Source of the DNA: Jaltomata sinuosa
Lineage: Eukaryota > Streptophyta > Magnoliopsida > Solanales > Solanaceae
DNA: 64,000 bases
Direction of reading: 5' to 3'
Assembly (NCBI GenBank): GCA_003996215.1
Contig: QJPP01000668.1
Location: forward strand, 143,363 to 207,362
Within the stretch, counting starts at the first letter, position 1. Every line of letters begins with the position of its first letter. Shown in pieces: positions 48,323 through 59,996 of the stretch. A program made the translations under genes and the position numbers. The notes under the pieces were generated by a model. It ran no database searches. It saw nothing but the letters and a program-made list of their open reading frames with translations, and had not been told where the DNA came from.

Positions 48323-49108
48323 TGTCACGATCCAAAATTCACAAGGATATTAATGGAACCTACTCCAACCCATACATGATAGGTAAGCCAAATTTCACAA
48401 ACCAAAATAAGGACTAAAATGGAATAACACAATATATATTCTATAATAACTCAATCAATGATAATCAAAAGGAAACAGGGTAATATATCCTGTTATTATA
48501 TTCTAATACTCAATTATCACAAGTACAAGAGCGACTCCAATACTGACTATCATAACTAAAATACAACTCTATCTAAGAAAATAATGAAGACAGAAATAAA
48601 AGATAGAGAAAGCCAGGACAGTCTACGAAAGGAGAAGCTCACCACAACTTTGAGTTAGGAAATACCGCATGAAATACACGATCACGCGCCACAAGGACCA
48701 CTAGTACCTGGATCTGTATTAGAAGGATGCATAAAAGTAGGTGTGAGTATGATCCACTTGTACTCGGTAAGCATCATATACCGACTGATCTTAAACAGTT
48801 ACTATATAAAATAAAGAATACTAAAATAATCTTGCACGTAGAAAATCTCCCAGCAGTTCAATATCAATAATAGCACAAATATATCTCAATCACCATAATA
48901 ATTCAAATGATAATGCAATGCAATGATATGAGATGGCATGCAATGACCAATGCCTACCGATTTACACCCCTTCCTCAGTCTTTGCTGGGTGGTGTGACCC
49001 ATGGGGGACTTGCGAGGTCCATATACCCTACCCAGAATCCTGCATCAAAAAAGTTCTATAAAATATTATATATGTATGTTCGAAATTTTGCATCGAACTG
49101 AATGAGTA

Positions 49109-49139
<31 letters not shown>

Positions 49140-50863
49140 GAATCATACATAAGACTGAACCAATAGAAAGTGTTTCATTTTCTTTCAAAATAAGTATTTC
49201 TAATGGTACAATCTAGTGATCTATGAGATAAATGTATATGCATGATCAAGATGATAAGATGATTCAAGCACAACATATAGGTACAAAATTTCAAGCTATC
49301 AATCAACTCATGAAAACAAGAGACAAGCCTAAATATCAAGCCAGAAATCTGAATCAAAATTCACTAACATGGTACATGCCCCAATTTGGGCATCTCATGA
49401 ATAATCCATCTGATATACCACTTTAAATCACTAAGTCACCTATCCCATATCATGCATTACACGATAAGTACCCACTCAAGCAAAGTCTGAAGAAAGTTAC
49501 ACCATAACCTACCTCGAAGTCAACCCACAAATCTCTCCTTGATCACACACGAGTCTTCCCTTTTCAAATGTGTCTCGAGTGCACCCAATCTATCAAAAAT
49601 AGGTTCTACACGTAAATACAATTCCAACGACACCCATATTGCTAAGGTTCTAATCCGGGTCACAAAAGTTAATCCAAAAGTCAATCTCGAACCCACAAGG
49701 AAAAAACTAGGATATTATTGAAAAATCAATTTAACCAAAGCTTAAGGAGTTCAAATATGAAATTCCTCGAAAATGGAGTTAAAATCGACCTGGAAATCAT
49801 CGAAAAACTATTCTTTAATTATATCGAGAAAACTCCAAAATTCAAAGTTGAAAAACCAATATTTAAAGGTGAAATCATGAAATAATCATTGAAAAATGTA
49901 TAAAAGTAGTATAACAAGCTTACCCAATGAAGAAACCTCGAAATTCCCTTTTGGAATCACCCAAAATTGAGTACCCAAGCTACACAAATGAGTTATAGAA
50001 TAAAAAAATAAAAGAGAAAAGTCCATTATTTAAGTGGCAGCAATCCCGCACCTATGAAAATCTGACCGTAATCGCGATCTCACTGGAGCGGCAATTCTCC
50101 CACAATAGTGGAAGTCACCAAGGCAGGTGTACTTCGCAGCTGCATTCATTTCTTGGGAGAATGGAGACACAGGAGCTGCAGAATGATTGTTGGCGTGACT
50201 TCACAGCAACGGGAATTCTCTACAGGAGCATAACTCCTCCTCCACGCCCAACCCCACAGATGTGGGTTATGGCTCGTTATCGCGGCTCCACGGAATCTTC
50301 TCTTTGGTTGTAGGTGTGACAACACTAGTGAGGATCAAAGGTCACTGATTTGATGCACTAGGCACCAACAATATCAACCACTTCACCAAACTTCCAATTT
50401 GACACTCAGAACACACCCAAAATCCCAAGAACACAAACCAGCTATGCTACTAGAATAAAATCAAGATTCCAAACTCAATGGAATCATCGGATTCACCAAC
50501 AGAGGTTGTTATCAATGAATGTTAACTAAAGTCAACTCTGGGCTTAACTTTCCAACCTATAACTCAAAACACATTCAAATTCCTTGGGACCCGAATTAGT
50601 AGTGCTACTAGCCCAAAATGGCATTCTGAAGCTAACGAAACTGATAAAATTCTCATTCAATGTCTAAATATTCAAATATTGACCAATGTCAGCAATATAA
50701 ACTTTAAAACCTTCCAAAAAAAACTTACCTCAAACCCAACCAAATAACTCGAGAATTGTGCCACCCACACCTGCAGCTCAAAAATACCCGAATACAACTA
50801 TAGGGAGGGGTAAAATAGTCAAAACATATGAAAATAAAAAAAATAACTATGAGGATTGTTACA
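48323..50863 (-). repeat. 3' LTR of the truncated chromovirus (2541 bp)
   Basis: Plus strand TGTCACGATCC...GGATTGTTACA. On the minus strand the LTR start is preceded by the conserved tail TTCGAGGACGAACG near 50887, a hallmark of Tekay/Del 3' ends. It contains a dinucleotide (AT)n(GT)n run at 49109-49138 and words shared with the other TGTCACGACC LTRs. Confidence 0.85.
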
Positions 50864-50879
50864 TTATCCATCACTAAAA

Positions 50880-51874
50880 CACACGTTCGTCCTCGAATGT
50901 ACAAGAGTAAGGAAGGTACCTGAACCTTTTAAAAGTTGTGGATATCTACTCTGCATGTCCGACTCTATGTCCCACGTAGCCTCCACAACTGGACTATGGT
51001 TCCACTGAACCTTCTATGATGTTATATCTTAAGATCTCAACTTTCTAGTCTGTCTATCAAAAATAACTATAGGCTCCTCCTTACAAGTCAGATTCGGATC
51101 CAAATCCACCTAATCCCACCATATCACATGAGAACCATCAGAATGATACTTCTTCAACATCAAGACATAGAAAACTAGATGCACAACTGAAAGAATTAGA
51201 GGCAAAGCCAACTCAGAGGACGCCTTCCCAATATGCCGAATGATCTCAAAAGGACTAATAAACCTCGGGCTAAGCTTACCATTCTTCGCAAACCTCATCA
51301 CACCCTTCATGGGTAATACATTCAACAAGACCTGCTCATAAACCATGAAATCTAAGCATGAACCCTCCTATAAGCATAACTCTTCTATCTACTCTGGGCT
51401 GTCAAGAGTTGGTCCTGAATCAGTTTCACCCTATCAATCGAATCTAGCAATAAATCTGTACCCCAAGGTCTAAACTCGAAGGAATCAAACCAACCAACCG
51501 GAGATTTATAACTCCTCCCATACAAATCCTCAAATGGTGCCATCTGGATGTTGGAATGGTAACTGTTGTTGTAGAAAAACTCCACTGAAGGCAAGAACTG
51601 GTCCCAATGACCACCAAAGTACAATACACAAGCTCAAAGCATGTCCTCCAAATCCTGAATTATCCACTTTGACTGACTATCCCTCTGGCGTGAAAAGCCA
51701 TACTCATCTCCAACTGGGTCCCCAACGGACATTGCCTAGAACTCTAATAGTGAGAAGTGAGATGAGTACCTATATTTAAAATGATAGAAATAGGTACACC
51801 ATGCAATCGAACTATCTCTCGAATGTAGATCTTTACTAAATTATTTGTATCATAGGTCACCTTCACTAGAATGA
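50880..51874 (-). pseudogene. Chromovirus integrase: core end and C-terminal region (broken)
   Basis: The minus strand reads the end of the integrase core (HWDQFLPSVEFFYNNSYHS near 51550-51610) and a C-terminal GPF/Y-like region (GKLSPRFISPFEIIRHIGK near 51225-51280). The tail then runs to the LTR. Upstream, at 51640-51870, the core is decayed: the residue expected to be the second catalytic Asp is Asn (LNIGTH), with a stop two codons after TSH. No chromodomain was recognised at the C-terminus. Several frame changes and stops inactivate it. Confidence 0.85.
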
Positions 51875-52476
51875 TGTAACACCCCAAACTTTTGAGCTAG
51901 GATTTCAATTATTTTTTGCCTTTAATTAGACCTGAACTCGGAATATTTCTTTGTAACTAGGTGTTATGATCAAGTACTATGTGTGGGAAGAGTGTTTGAT
52001 GTGAATTAAGGTCTTAAGAAACCTCTAACACAAGATAAGTTTAAAGCTTCTCTACTGGCTAAGTTTTCGTATAACTTTCTAACTTGGGTATTATTCAAAC
52101 GATCATTTCTCCTAGAATATAAAGAGTAAGGTGGCCTATGACCCACTAAATTAAAGGTCTTCGAGTCTTCTTTCCAACGCCACTAACCACACATTAATCT
52201 GAGTTCGGAGTAAAAAGTTATGATTAGTTTACCAAGAAGACGTCTGTCTAACCAGAAGCCCGTCGAATTCTGGGAGTTAAAACGGAAGAGAATATGGTCC
52301 GTTTTCTGGGAAAACAATCCATTTTCCCAACCATTTCTGGAAACAGAAACCTAAAGATTTTGAAAGTTAAAACGCCCTCGAAAATGGTCCATTTGTGACC
52401 AAAACGGACCATTTTTGCAACCATTTTCTGACGCATTTTCCTTCCTAATCCAATCCAGATTTTAATTGGAATTGCC

Positions 52477-52484
52477 TATAAATA
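52477..52484 (+). promoter_or_regulatory. Putative TATA box of the solo LTR
   Basis: TATAAATA within CCTATAAATAGG, about 600 bp into the LTR, a usual place for a Gypsy LTR promoter. Confidence 0.5.
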
Positions 52485-53307
52485 GGATCCCTAGGGTATT
52501 CTTGCAGGAATTGCCTCTTTTAAGCTATTTGAGGGTGTTTTGGTCCTTTCCTCATCCAAGATTCTTCCCCCACTCATTCTAGATATTCCTAAACCTCCTA
52601 AGGCACGAACAAAAATCAAGAAAGAGCGTTACTTTTCTCCTCGAAATTCTTGAAGCAAAAGGTGCCTAGGGTTCAAAGTTCTAAGGCAAACCTCAAGTGT
52701 TTCGTAAGCTTTTTCCGTCAAAAGGTATGTTGAATGATCTCCTTTCAACTATACTCATGAAGATTTGTTTTATACTACTCACTACGACATCTATGTTAGT
52801 ATTGTATAATAATGGTTGAAGGGTTTCGAAAGGAAGAGTTTGCTTGAAACTTCTAAATGTTTTTCTATGAAATTATCCGTATGTAATTGTTATTTTAAAG
52901 TTATGGTTTGAAGTATAACCTTCTTTACGGATTATTAAAATTGGGGTAGATTTGAAGCTCTTTGTATGTTTCCTTCGAAAGGTGATTGTAGTATCTAAAT
53001 ATGGGTTTTTGAGGGAAGGAAAAGGATCTTCTTAAATCCCTCGGTCTTTGAAATGATTACTTGATAATTAGTAAGATTTTAACTTTGAGGGACCTATGTG
53101 TTAAAGGAGTTTAAGATCCTTAACTACGGGACTATTGATGTGTAAATGATGAAGGCATTATATGATAAGTACGACTTGCAAGTCTTGGTATGACAATACC
53201 AACCCACGTGTGCCTTAAGAATGTTAAGAGTCCCAAAATGCCTGTTTTTGTTAAATGTTTGAGATGTTAAAATATGGGCTTAAGAGGATTAGATGGTTAA
53301 TCGAGAA

Positions 53308-53460
53308 GGTATGAGTCGAATGGGCTCAACACCTGAAACCGTGTTTTACCGACACAGGTATGAGTCGAACGGGGCTCAACACCTGAAACCGTGTTTTACC
53401 GACACGGGTATGAGTCGAACAGGGCTCTTCCCTCTGAGTCGAATAGGGATCTTTACTGTA
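53308..53460 (+). repeat. About 49-bp tandem repeat in the solo LTR
   Basis: Copies start at 53308, 53357 and 53407 with GGTATGAGTCGAA; the first two carry the full CCTGAAACCGTGTTTTACCG half. The third is truncated, followed by a shorter GAGTCGAATAGGG echo. Confidence 0.85.
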
Positions 53461-54176
53461 TGCTTGAATTGTCAGCTGTATACAGTTATGAGGTAATTAT
53501 ATTATGACGCTCCAATCCTTGCGACAAACTTAGATTGGAGGCTCTGTCGATCGAGTTGTTATCGGACCCACATAGCCCGTGGTGAAATAAATATAGATAA
53601 TACCATCTAGTCCAGAAATAATGTATTCATGTAAATTTCATATTGATGATTTGGAAACTGCCCCATCTTTTATGTTTATGATCTGTGTTATATTTTTATG
53701 ACTTGCTTTACAAACTGTGATATCCCTTCCTCTGGATTGCATGCCAGTACTCGCCGTACTGACCGTCCTCGGATGCTGCATCTTTTCATGATGCAGGTTC
53801 AGAGACCTTTCCTCGTGGTTCTGTGTAGCACTAGGATCTTTGGGATTTCGATAAGCAAGTGGTGAGCCATCCATACTTTCGGAAGGCCTGTGTCTCCCTT
53901 TTATTAGTTGTTTGGGAACTCTATTTCATTTTATGGCAACGTCGCGGCCATGTCCAGACATAGGAGTCTATACTTATTGTTAGAGGCTTTGTAGACTGGT
54001 ATTAGTAAGACAACTGTTGAATATCTTATTTAGTTTGATTCTTTTTACATTGGGCTTGCTTCCGCAAATTTATGAATTGATTATGCTTATAATGTATGCT
54101 AAGGGGTATTCCCGGGCCTTCACTGGTCTGGGTTTCTCGTTACGTCCGGGGCCTAGTCTTGGGTCATGACAAATGA

Positions 54177-54838
54177 AATGAGCTGATTCAATCAACCTAT
54201 CAATATTCACTGAATAGAGTCAAACTTCCCTAAAAGTCTGAGGCAACCCAACTACGAAGTCCATAGCAATATGCTCCCACTTCCACTCAGATACAACATC
54301 CTATCGGTCATACCACCCATTCTTTAGTGCTCATACTTCATTTGCTGTCAATTGAAACACTTAGCCACAAACTCCATGATGTCCCTTTTCATCCTATACC
54401 ACTCTGCTTCAAGTCATGATACATCTTGGGTGCACTTGGATGAATGGAATACCTCGAACTATGAGCCTCCTCCTTGATTAATCTAGTCAAGTCGCCAACT
54501 CTAGGAACACAAATTTGACCCTTGATCCTCAAAACACCCTCCAAATCAAGAATCACTTCCTTAGCTTCACCACTCAACACCTTATCCTGAATGATACACA
54601 ACTTCTCATCCTCAAACTGCCCATCCTTAATATGCTCCCACAACAATGACCGTGCCTCAACCCAAGAAAGAACTCAACCAGGCTCAGAAATATCAAGTCT
54701 CGCAAAAATCATGGCCAAACATTGAACATCTATAGCCAAAGTTCACTACTCAGCTACCAACAAAGCAAGACTACCCATACTCACTGCATTTCTACTCAAG
54801 GCATTCGCAACTGCATTGGCCTTGACCAGATGATATTC
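54177..54838 (-). pseudogene. Chromovirus pol: RNase H end and integrase zinc region (broken)
   Basis: The minus strand shows the end of RNase H (CLEYHLVKANAVANALSR near 54785-54838). A linker and the HHCC-type zinc-binding start of integrase follow (EEAHSSRYSIHPSAPKMYHD near 54400-54470). The longest open frame is 54646-54389. It joins the core piece at 51874 when the solo LTR and one AATGA are removed. A truncation of unknown cause ends it at about 54838. Confidence 0.82.
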
Positions 54839-55066
54839 AAGACATTGTATTTGTTATATTTAAAGGGTGATATAGTAAAATTACACTTCTATTTATAGTT
54901 TCTTAAGAAATGTGCAAAGTCAATAGTGGACACATATTGTTGGACGAAGAGAGTAATGAACTTATTTTGAGTTTGCATAGAAAACGTTGAATCCATCCCC
55001 GTGCAAAATAAATTGTATTTTTCTTATGTTTTAATTTATTATTTATTTAAAAATTATGTAAAAACA
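54839..55066. other. Left part of an AT-rich repeat split by a solo LTR
   Basis: AT-rich, with words such as TTCTTAAGAAATGTGCAAAG and GGACGAAGAGAGTA that recall short plant DNA-transposon repeats. It ends ATTATGTAAAAACA, matching the unit that continues after 58005. The family was not identified. Confidence 0.45.
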
Positions 55067-57999
55067 TGTCACGACCCGATTTCTCGGTCATGGTGGCACC
55101 TACAACCCCACAGTAGGCGAACCAATTCCCGTAGCCCAGGACAGTTAGTAATGGGCTACTATCTAACAAATAAGCGGAAGAATAGTTTAATAAGCAAAAG
55201 TAAGGGAACAAGATGAAGAGAATAGATAACAGGGATATATATATATACATATGCGGAAACTAAACCAAACCCCAAGACCTGGTATCATAGTATAGAGCCA
55301 GAACTACATATAAGGAATACAAACGATCCAAAACAACGTATACATATGTCTCTGATCGCCAAGAGCTCACCCTCAGTCTGAAGTAGTCCCCAACAGATCT
55401 CCAAGCACGAATCACAGCGATCTAACAGCGATGGCCCACGCTAGGATCTGCACCAAAAGATGCAGGGGGTAGGGTGAGCACCAAATGCGAAGCATAAGGT
55501 ACCCAGTAGGTATCATAGGCCGACTGGGCACATATAAGATAAAAGCGTAGTAACAGACAGAATAGAAGCAAATAGTCACGAAAATCAACGAAAAAGGTAC
55601 ACAGAAACTAGCCCAGCGGGAAGGTAACAGAAACAACATGTAAGACCAGCAAGTAGAATATATACATAACAGGCACAGGTGAAAGTAAGAAAAGACGCAC
55701 CTGGGATCCTTATGATAGCAGTATATACATAATAAGTTCTAGAAATGGATGGTATACCGGTAACCTCAAGTATAAAGAAAAGGAAATGAATAGTAGAGAT
55801 AGACATGCTCGGGAAAATAGAAATCAAAGATTGAACTAATCATGTCAATCTCAAATCAAGAAACTAACAGCCTAGCAGTAACCAATTACATACTTAACCG
55901 TAACAGGGAACAATTCTGTAAGTAAATAGCAAGAGTCTACCTACAGTCCCCCGACCGCCCATACAACCGAGGAACACAAACAAGTGAAAACAAACCCTCC
56001 GGCATCCCATACTACCGGAGCGTACAATCAACAAACAACAAACAAGGGTGGAGCCTCAAACAATGAATGATATGATGCATGAAGATCTCAAGTGAAATGG
56101 AATCTCTGTATGTACCTCCTCCGGTGCCGATCCAGCCCAGCAGGTAGGTTCCATGGAAGGATACTGCCCGTATACCTCTACTTCGCCGTATACCCTTCCT
56201 CCGGCACACACAGCCCAAAGCCCCAGGCCCGGATGGCAAAGTCCATGGAGGTCCCCGACCCCATACTAAAACTCAGTATCAAAATATGTCATCCGGAAGC
56301 AAGTCCGATTTCAAGATAGAGACCCAGTCTTGAATATGCATGCCCAGACCCTGTCCAGGACTAAAGTAGTAGGAAAATATCTCAAAAACCCCTCCAAGGG
56401 TGCTCGGGCATAACCGGGTCTAAACAGTAGAAAGTCATCTCAGGTGCTCGGTCCGACCGAGGCTAAAATTATCTCAAGTAGCAAGAAAACTCAACTAGCA
56501 CCTCGGCCCTGCCGAGTCTAGCGTTAATCGTAAAACTGGTGATTTAAATCATAATTTTACTTTCTTTTACCCAAGAATATTCACAAGTTAAATCAAACCA
56601 TTTCAAATTTATTTCAATCAAAAATGGGCTCCCAGGGTCATGCAAGGTATAGAAAATAGTGTGAGTAGGCCCGAAGCCCAAACCATAGTAAAACATGGAT
56701 AAAACCTCTTTATATGCATGGAAATGGTATGATCAAACACAATAGCTGCCCAGCAGCTCAGAATCAACCTATCGACCCTGCACAGGCCCACAGCTACTCA
56801 ACAAGCATAACCAGCCTAGAAGGATAATTCTATGCCCGGGACTCGCGGACATTCCCAATATCCACCTTCTATGTTCCAGAGTCAACAAGGCCTCACAGGA
56901 CCACAAGGGTAAATAAAACATATCGGTAAGTACTACAAGCATCGGAGGAACAAAAGTAGGCGGACATGAATAAAACGGTCAAGGTCTGTGGTACCAACTT
57001 AATAATCCAACCCAAAGATGCCAGCTAGTACAATTTTATCCGATATATGCTAAGTCTAGGGAGTTTAAACCATAACCTACCTGTCCTCCGTCCGATGACA
57101 AGCTGTTGGGACGACGATGTCCAAGCTCAAACCACTCCGAGAAGCTTCGAAACAAAATCAAACTTGAACTTAGACTTGAATAACTTATCGTAGATAATCA
57201 ATTTTCTATCCATAAAAAGAAATATATCGTAGCACACATATTTTTTCCACGAAATTCCTTTCAGCGTGCAACCCCATCTCACAATGTTGATAACCAACCA
57301 AAACCCAATAGGAGAAAATGAAAAAATCCAAGAATTTGCTGAAGTTCATCCATGTTAATAATGTCATTTCTAAGTTTTAAAAACAATTGCTAATTAATGC
57401 TACATGTGCCAAATGATGCCACCACTCATAGCTAATACTTGGTGGCCACTCCCTCCACCTACACGTGGAGTGGAGGTGGCAATTACAAGAGAACAAAAAA
57501 AAATATTCTTATCCCGTTATTTATATACTCGGGTATTGCGTAAATTTGTGATAAAATAAATATACTTTTTTAAATATACCATAACTAATAGAAAATCATT
57601 TCCAATAAAACCTAATATATTATAATAATAATTTTCAACATAACTAAATTTACTATCTCCGTTAAAATATTATAATGTATAAAAACCTTATAAAATAAAT
57701 ACGTACACAATCATATCATAACAAAAGTATCTTTCATAGACCTTTAAAATATTTTAGGAAGGCAACAAAAATATAGCTTTTTACCATATTCTAATTTTAA
57801 ATTAAAAAATAATATTTTCAAATACGCACGATTTTGATACTCAGCTTCTAAGACAGAGAATTGATCATAAAGACCAATCGAACGGCCAGGGCACCAAACC
57901 ACCGGTCCCAGCAAGTCATAAACAACTCGGGGCCACTATAAGAGAGCTCTAACAGACAAGGAAAGCGTATACGCGGAAATGACCGAAAGAGTCATTACA
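55067..57999 (-). mobile_element. Solo LTR of the Tekay/Del-like family (2933 bp) with AAACA target duplication
   Basis: TGTCACGACCC...GAGTCATTACA, flanked by AAACA at 55062-55066 and 58000-58004. It aligns in parts with the LTRs at 25903 and 38831. The middle (about 57160-57840) is a different AT-rich sequence from the one at the same place in the other LTRs. Confidence 0.92.
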
Positions 58000-58004
58000 A
58001 AACA

Positions 58005-58475
58005 TAAATCACAGTAATTAAAAATTTAAAAATATATACAAAATTTGGTTAATTCTGAAAATTTTATCAGTGAAAAATGACATAAAAAATAATATAAATC
58101 ATAATAATTAATAACTTAAAATATGTAAAAGACATATAAAAGATTTAATATAAATTCTATTAATGTCACATGAATGGAGTAGAGAGAGTAACATATATTA
58201 TTTTAAAATTACATAAAAAATATTATAAATCACAATAATTAACTACTTAAAATATCTAAAAACTATATAAAAGATTGGATCGACTCTCCAAATTTCATCA
58301 ATGCAACATAAATTGGGACAGAGAAAGTAACATATATTATTTGAAAATTATGTAAATAAAGTAGCATAAGTCACAATAATTAACAACTTAAAATACTTAA
58401 AAATCGTATTAAAATTTTACTTGACTCTTCAAATTTTATCTGTGTTATATAAATTGGGACAAAAAAAGTATATAT
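58005..58475. repeat. AT-rich tandem repeat, about 130-140-bp unit
   Basis: The word TCACA(A/G)TAATTAA with a following ACTTAAAAT recurs near 58009, 58098, 58229 and 58370. Units also share ATAAATTGGGACA and AGTAACATATATTAT. Copy 1 is shortened. The array continues from the left flank of the solo LTR. Confidence 0.78.
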
Positions 58476-58559
58476 TGGGCCCGCACTTGCACGACTCGTG
58501 TTCTACCTTTTTTCTCTCAGTATAAGTGCATCAATCTCGTTTTGAAAGTCCTTGAGAAT

Positions 58560-58860
58560 TTATAACTAATTGATCTTCACAACAAAATAGACTTTTAACT
58601 CCATAAGGACTCCCATGCTTCTTGGACTCTCTTCTTGAGTGTTGTAGTCGAACACTAACTCTGATTCTTGCTTTGTGCAGACTTTGAGTTATCACGAAAG
58701 TAGATTTCTAACTCCACAAGAACTATCTTCTTTCGTGGACTCTCTCTTGGTCTATCCATATGTATACTCCTTATAATATGTAGACTCTTATCTAATTCGT
58801 GCTTTGTGCAGACTTTGAGATCTACTTGAGACTTCTTCATTTCAAAGAATCCTGATGTAA
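58560..58860. repeat. Imperfect 128-bp direct duplication
   Basis: The word GCTTTGTGCAGACTTTGAG occurs near 58669 and 58800. Upstream of each, TAACTCCA(T/C)AAG and GGACTCTCT words repeat in the same order. The origin is unknown; no ORF is supported. Confidence 0.75.
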
Positions 58861-59217
58861 GTTAGACTCTGCGTGATGAAACAAATAGTATAAAATATTT
58901 TATGTACGTGTTCTACTGTTTTGTCAATCATCAAAACTTCACAAGTCCTAACAAAGTTAAATAATATATTCGATGGGTGTGATATTGGGTAGTACTTCTG
59001 TTTTATTAAAGCAACAGATAGCAAATTAAAGCACAAGACACAAATAAAATATGCATTTTAGTAAACAAGCCGACCGTTAAAGAGAAGGTAAAAATTAGTA
59101 TATATGCAATTCAAAACTAAAGCCAACCAATATAATAGACAAAAAAAATGCAAAATTTACAACCAGGTGAAATGTATATTGTTTATGGTGACTACATGAG
59201 CGATAGATCATTTTAGT
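58861..59217. other. AT-rich sequence with no recognised feature
   Basis: No conserved ORF or repeat was seen up to the start of the hAT element. Confidence 0.5.
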
Positions 59218-59224
59218 TAAGAGT

Positions 59225-59430
59225 GTCAATTGGGCCGGTCTGACCCGGACCGGACCGGTAAGACCGGCCCAAATAGCGAACCGGACCGGTTGGCCCAACA
59301 CCGGAAAAGGAATTCGGGTTCGTGGGCCCGGACGTGGGCTGGGCCGGCCAGGCCTGGCAACCCGGGAGACCGGCCCAGTTCTGAGACCGGACCTGGCCCA
59401 CCGGTGCACCGGACCGAACCGGCCCGGTTA
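59225..59430. repeat. CCGG-rich subterminal block of the hAT element
   Basis: Many ACCGG/CCGGACCGG/CCGGCCC words on both strands within about 200 bp, against an AT-rich background. Subterminal repeats of this kind are transposase-binding sites in other hAT elements; that role is inferred here. A 13-14-bp A-run follows near 59432. Confidence 0.75.
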
Positions 59431-59695
59431 TTAAAAAAAAAAAAAAATTATTTGAATGGGCATTTGGGCTTTGGGACTTGGGTTGCTGACAGCCCACGTG
59501 GGCCACTGTCACTAGGCCTGCTGTGGGCCGCTGCAGGCCCTAGCCCCTAGGCCTTATAATAGCCTTTTCAGGCTATGTTGAGTGGCAGCCTTTTGGGCCA
59601 CTTTTCAGCATTTGTTGAACGTTGGTCCAACGGTTACAATGCCGTTTGGGCCAACGTTCAATTCTCCTCCATTTTAAAAATTCACCCATTTTTCA

Positions 59696-59705
59696 TATAT
59701 AAATA
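59696..59705 (+). promoter_or_regulatory. Putative transposase promoter TATA box
   Basis: TATATAAATA about 290 bp upstream of the chosen ATG (59997), with AT-rich leader between. Confidence 0.5.
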
Positions 59706-59996
59706 CCTTCTAAATTTCATCATTTTTATTACAAAATACTTCTCATTCTCTCTCAATTTTCTGATTTTCTCTATTGATTTCTAGCAATATCTACTTTATT
59801 ATTTTGCTATCAACAACATCAAGTTGGAGAAAGTTCAAGCGTTCGATTCATCAATTTACGGTTGCTTAATTACTTGTTTGTCTCCGATAATTTGGTATAA
59901 TCGTTCTATCTCTTACTTTTAATTAGTATATTGTTTGTTGAATATCTTTTTGTATTAATTTTTGCGTATTTAATATTTATTAATTTAATTTATAAA

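Larger units (their letters stand above)
51875..54171 (+). mobile_element. Solo LTR (2297 bp) with AATGA target duplication
   Basis: Starts TGTAACACCCC and ends GGGTCATGACA, flanked by AATGA at 51870-51874 and 54172-54176. It belongs to a Gypsy LTR family with the same type of ends as its neighbours, but lies in plus orientation. It holds a TATA box, three copies of an approximately 49-bp repeat and the word CATGATGCAGGTTCAGAGAC near 53789. No internal element region is present. Confidence 0.92.
48323..54838 (-). mobile_element. Truncated chromovirus (Tekay/Del-like), with 3' LTR and partial pol
   Basis: The 3' LTR (48323-50863) is followed, reading minus, by integrase and the end of RNase H up to about 54838, where similarity stops. 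RT, protease, gag and the 5' LTR are missing. A plus-strand solo LTR (51875-54171) splits the integrase. The flank at 48318-48322 (TTAAC) cannot be paired because the other end is lost. Confidence 0.85.

Noticed and set aside
58475..58520. GGGCCCGCACTTGCACGACTCG near the end of the AT-rich repeat, possibly a Helitron end
   Set aside because: No clear hairpin plus CTRR terminus and no TC start were found, so it is not called.
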